Positions 63,382-64,000 of a DNA stretch of 64,000 bases are shown in pieces; the first letter of the stretch is position 1, and each line of letters begins with the position of its first letter. This DNA is from Nemertoderma westbladi (Eukaryota > Xenacoelomorpha > Nemertodermatida > Nemertodermatidae), in assembly GCA_032718475.1 (NCBI GenBank), contig JAUCBJ010006988.1, positions 1 through 64,000 on the forward strand, given 5' to 3'. Under the pieces are notes generated by a model, which saw only the letters and a program-made list of their open reading frames with translations, did not search any database and was not told the origin of the DNA. A program made the translations under genes and the position numbers.

Positions 63382-64000
63382 GTAAACAATTACAATATGC
63401 GCGCATTCCGTTGAATAATGAATGGAAGGTTGATTGTTGTAGAGAGTTAATTGACTCAATAACAGGTTATTCTGGTGATACCGGGGTTCTCAGTTTAGTT
63501 TGTACTGTTTATAATTAGCCCAAACTTTTCTTTTTTTATTTTCTTTTGTTCTCTCTTTTAATTTTGTAGTCAAAGTGTAACATATTTTCATATTTACGTA
63601 TTTGTACGAATATAAGAAGTAAATGAAAATAAATAAATTAGCTTCCGAAAATTATACCTTTACGACAAAGACGATACACAATACACATAGACGATAGACT
63701 TAGGGAAAAACTGACCGTTCGCTATAGTCCACCGCTCTTACTCGCCGCACAACCTGCAAAAGTTCAGATATTCGCTGTCACAAAGGAGCAATAAATGTCA
63801 TACACTCTCAACACCCGTCCCTCCCGTCTTATCATATTCTGTTTACTTCTACAAAATATTGCGATGTTCGTAATTGGTTTAGTTGACATGAAATATGTTA
63901 GAATAAGCTATAAACTTTTATTACTGTATGATGCGTGACCTAAATTAATGGCACACAAGAGTATTGTAGCCTAGATAGTTAGTATTATAACCTGTGGATG
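63382..64000. other. No gene seen
   Basis: AT-rich sequence with no supported feature up to the window edge. Confidence 0.5.

Overview
The window is animal nuclear DNA: AT-rich, intron- and repeat-dominated, with almost no host coding sequence. Two exons of a Shaw-type (Kv3/KCNC) potassium channel gene on the minus strand are the only host gene I can support. The repeat types (copia primed from the middle of initiator tRNA, several APE-type LINEs, tRNA-derived SINEs, hAT and palindromic MITEs, large minisatellites) and the frequent TAGGCCTA and ACCGGTACCGG words suggest a marine invertebrate, possibly an echinoderm or relative. That placement is an impression, not a demonstration.

Layout. 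1-5.1 kb: a diverged tandem duplication and a LINE with a long open RT frame (1472-3886). 5.1-13.0 kb: a three-level nest. A ~30-bp minisatellite is split by a ~2 kb terminal-inverted-repeat element, which is itself split by a young, nearly complete Ty1/copia retrotransposon (6009-11025, one LTR difference, matching 5-bp target duplications, one frameshift near the end of pol). 14-26 kb: four fragments of one LINE family, a 58-bp tandem array, and a 483-bp hAT-type MITE with a perfect 8-bp target duplication. 26-35 kb: mostly unassigned AT-rich DNA with a SINE. 35.7-40.2 kb: the two Shaw exons, joined in phase across a 4.1 kb intron that carries a recent LINE fragment. 40.5-44.8 kb: an old LINE fragment, a second type of LINE RT, and a tRNA-derived SINE with an L2-like tail. 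45-51 kb: palindromic MITEs, a hammerhead-ribozyme retroposon, a 375-bp-arm inverted repeat, and a LINE endonuclease segment. 53.1-54.8 kb and 59.6-61.3 kb: two large minisatellites. 56.5-57.6 kb: a decayed LINE. 62.5-63.4 kb: a perfect 36-bp inverted repeat pair.

The most notable object is at 46627-46887 on the minus strand: a 261-bp insertion with 13-bp target duplications. In it a complete type I hammerhead ribozyme (46678-46723) fills the space between a consensus RNA polymerase III box A and box B. This resembles the hammerhead SINE-like elements (Sm-alpha) known from schistosomes, in a different-looking genome.
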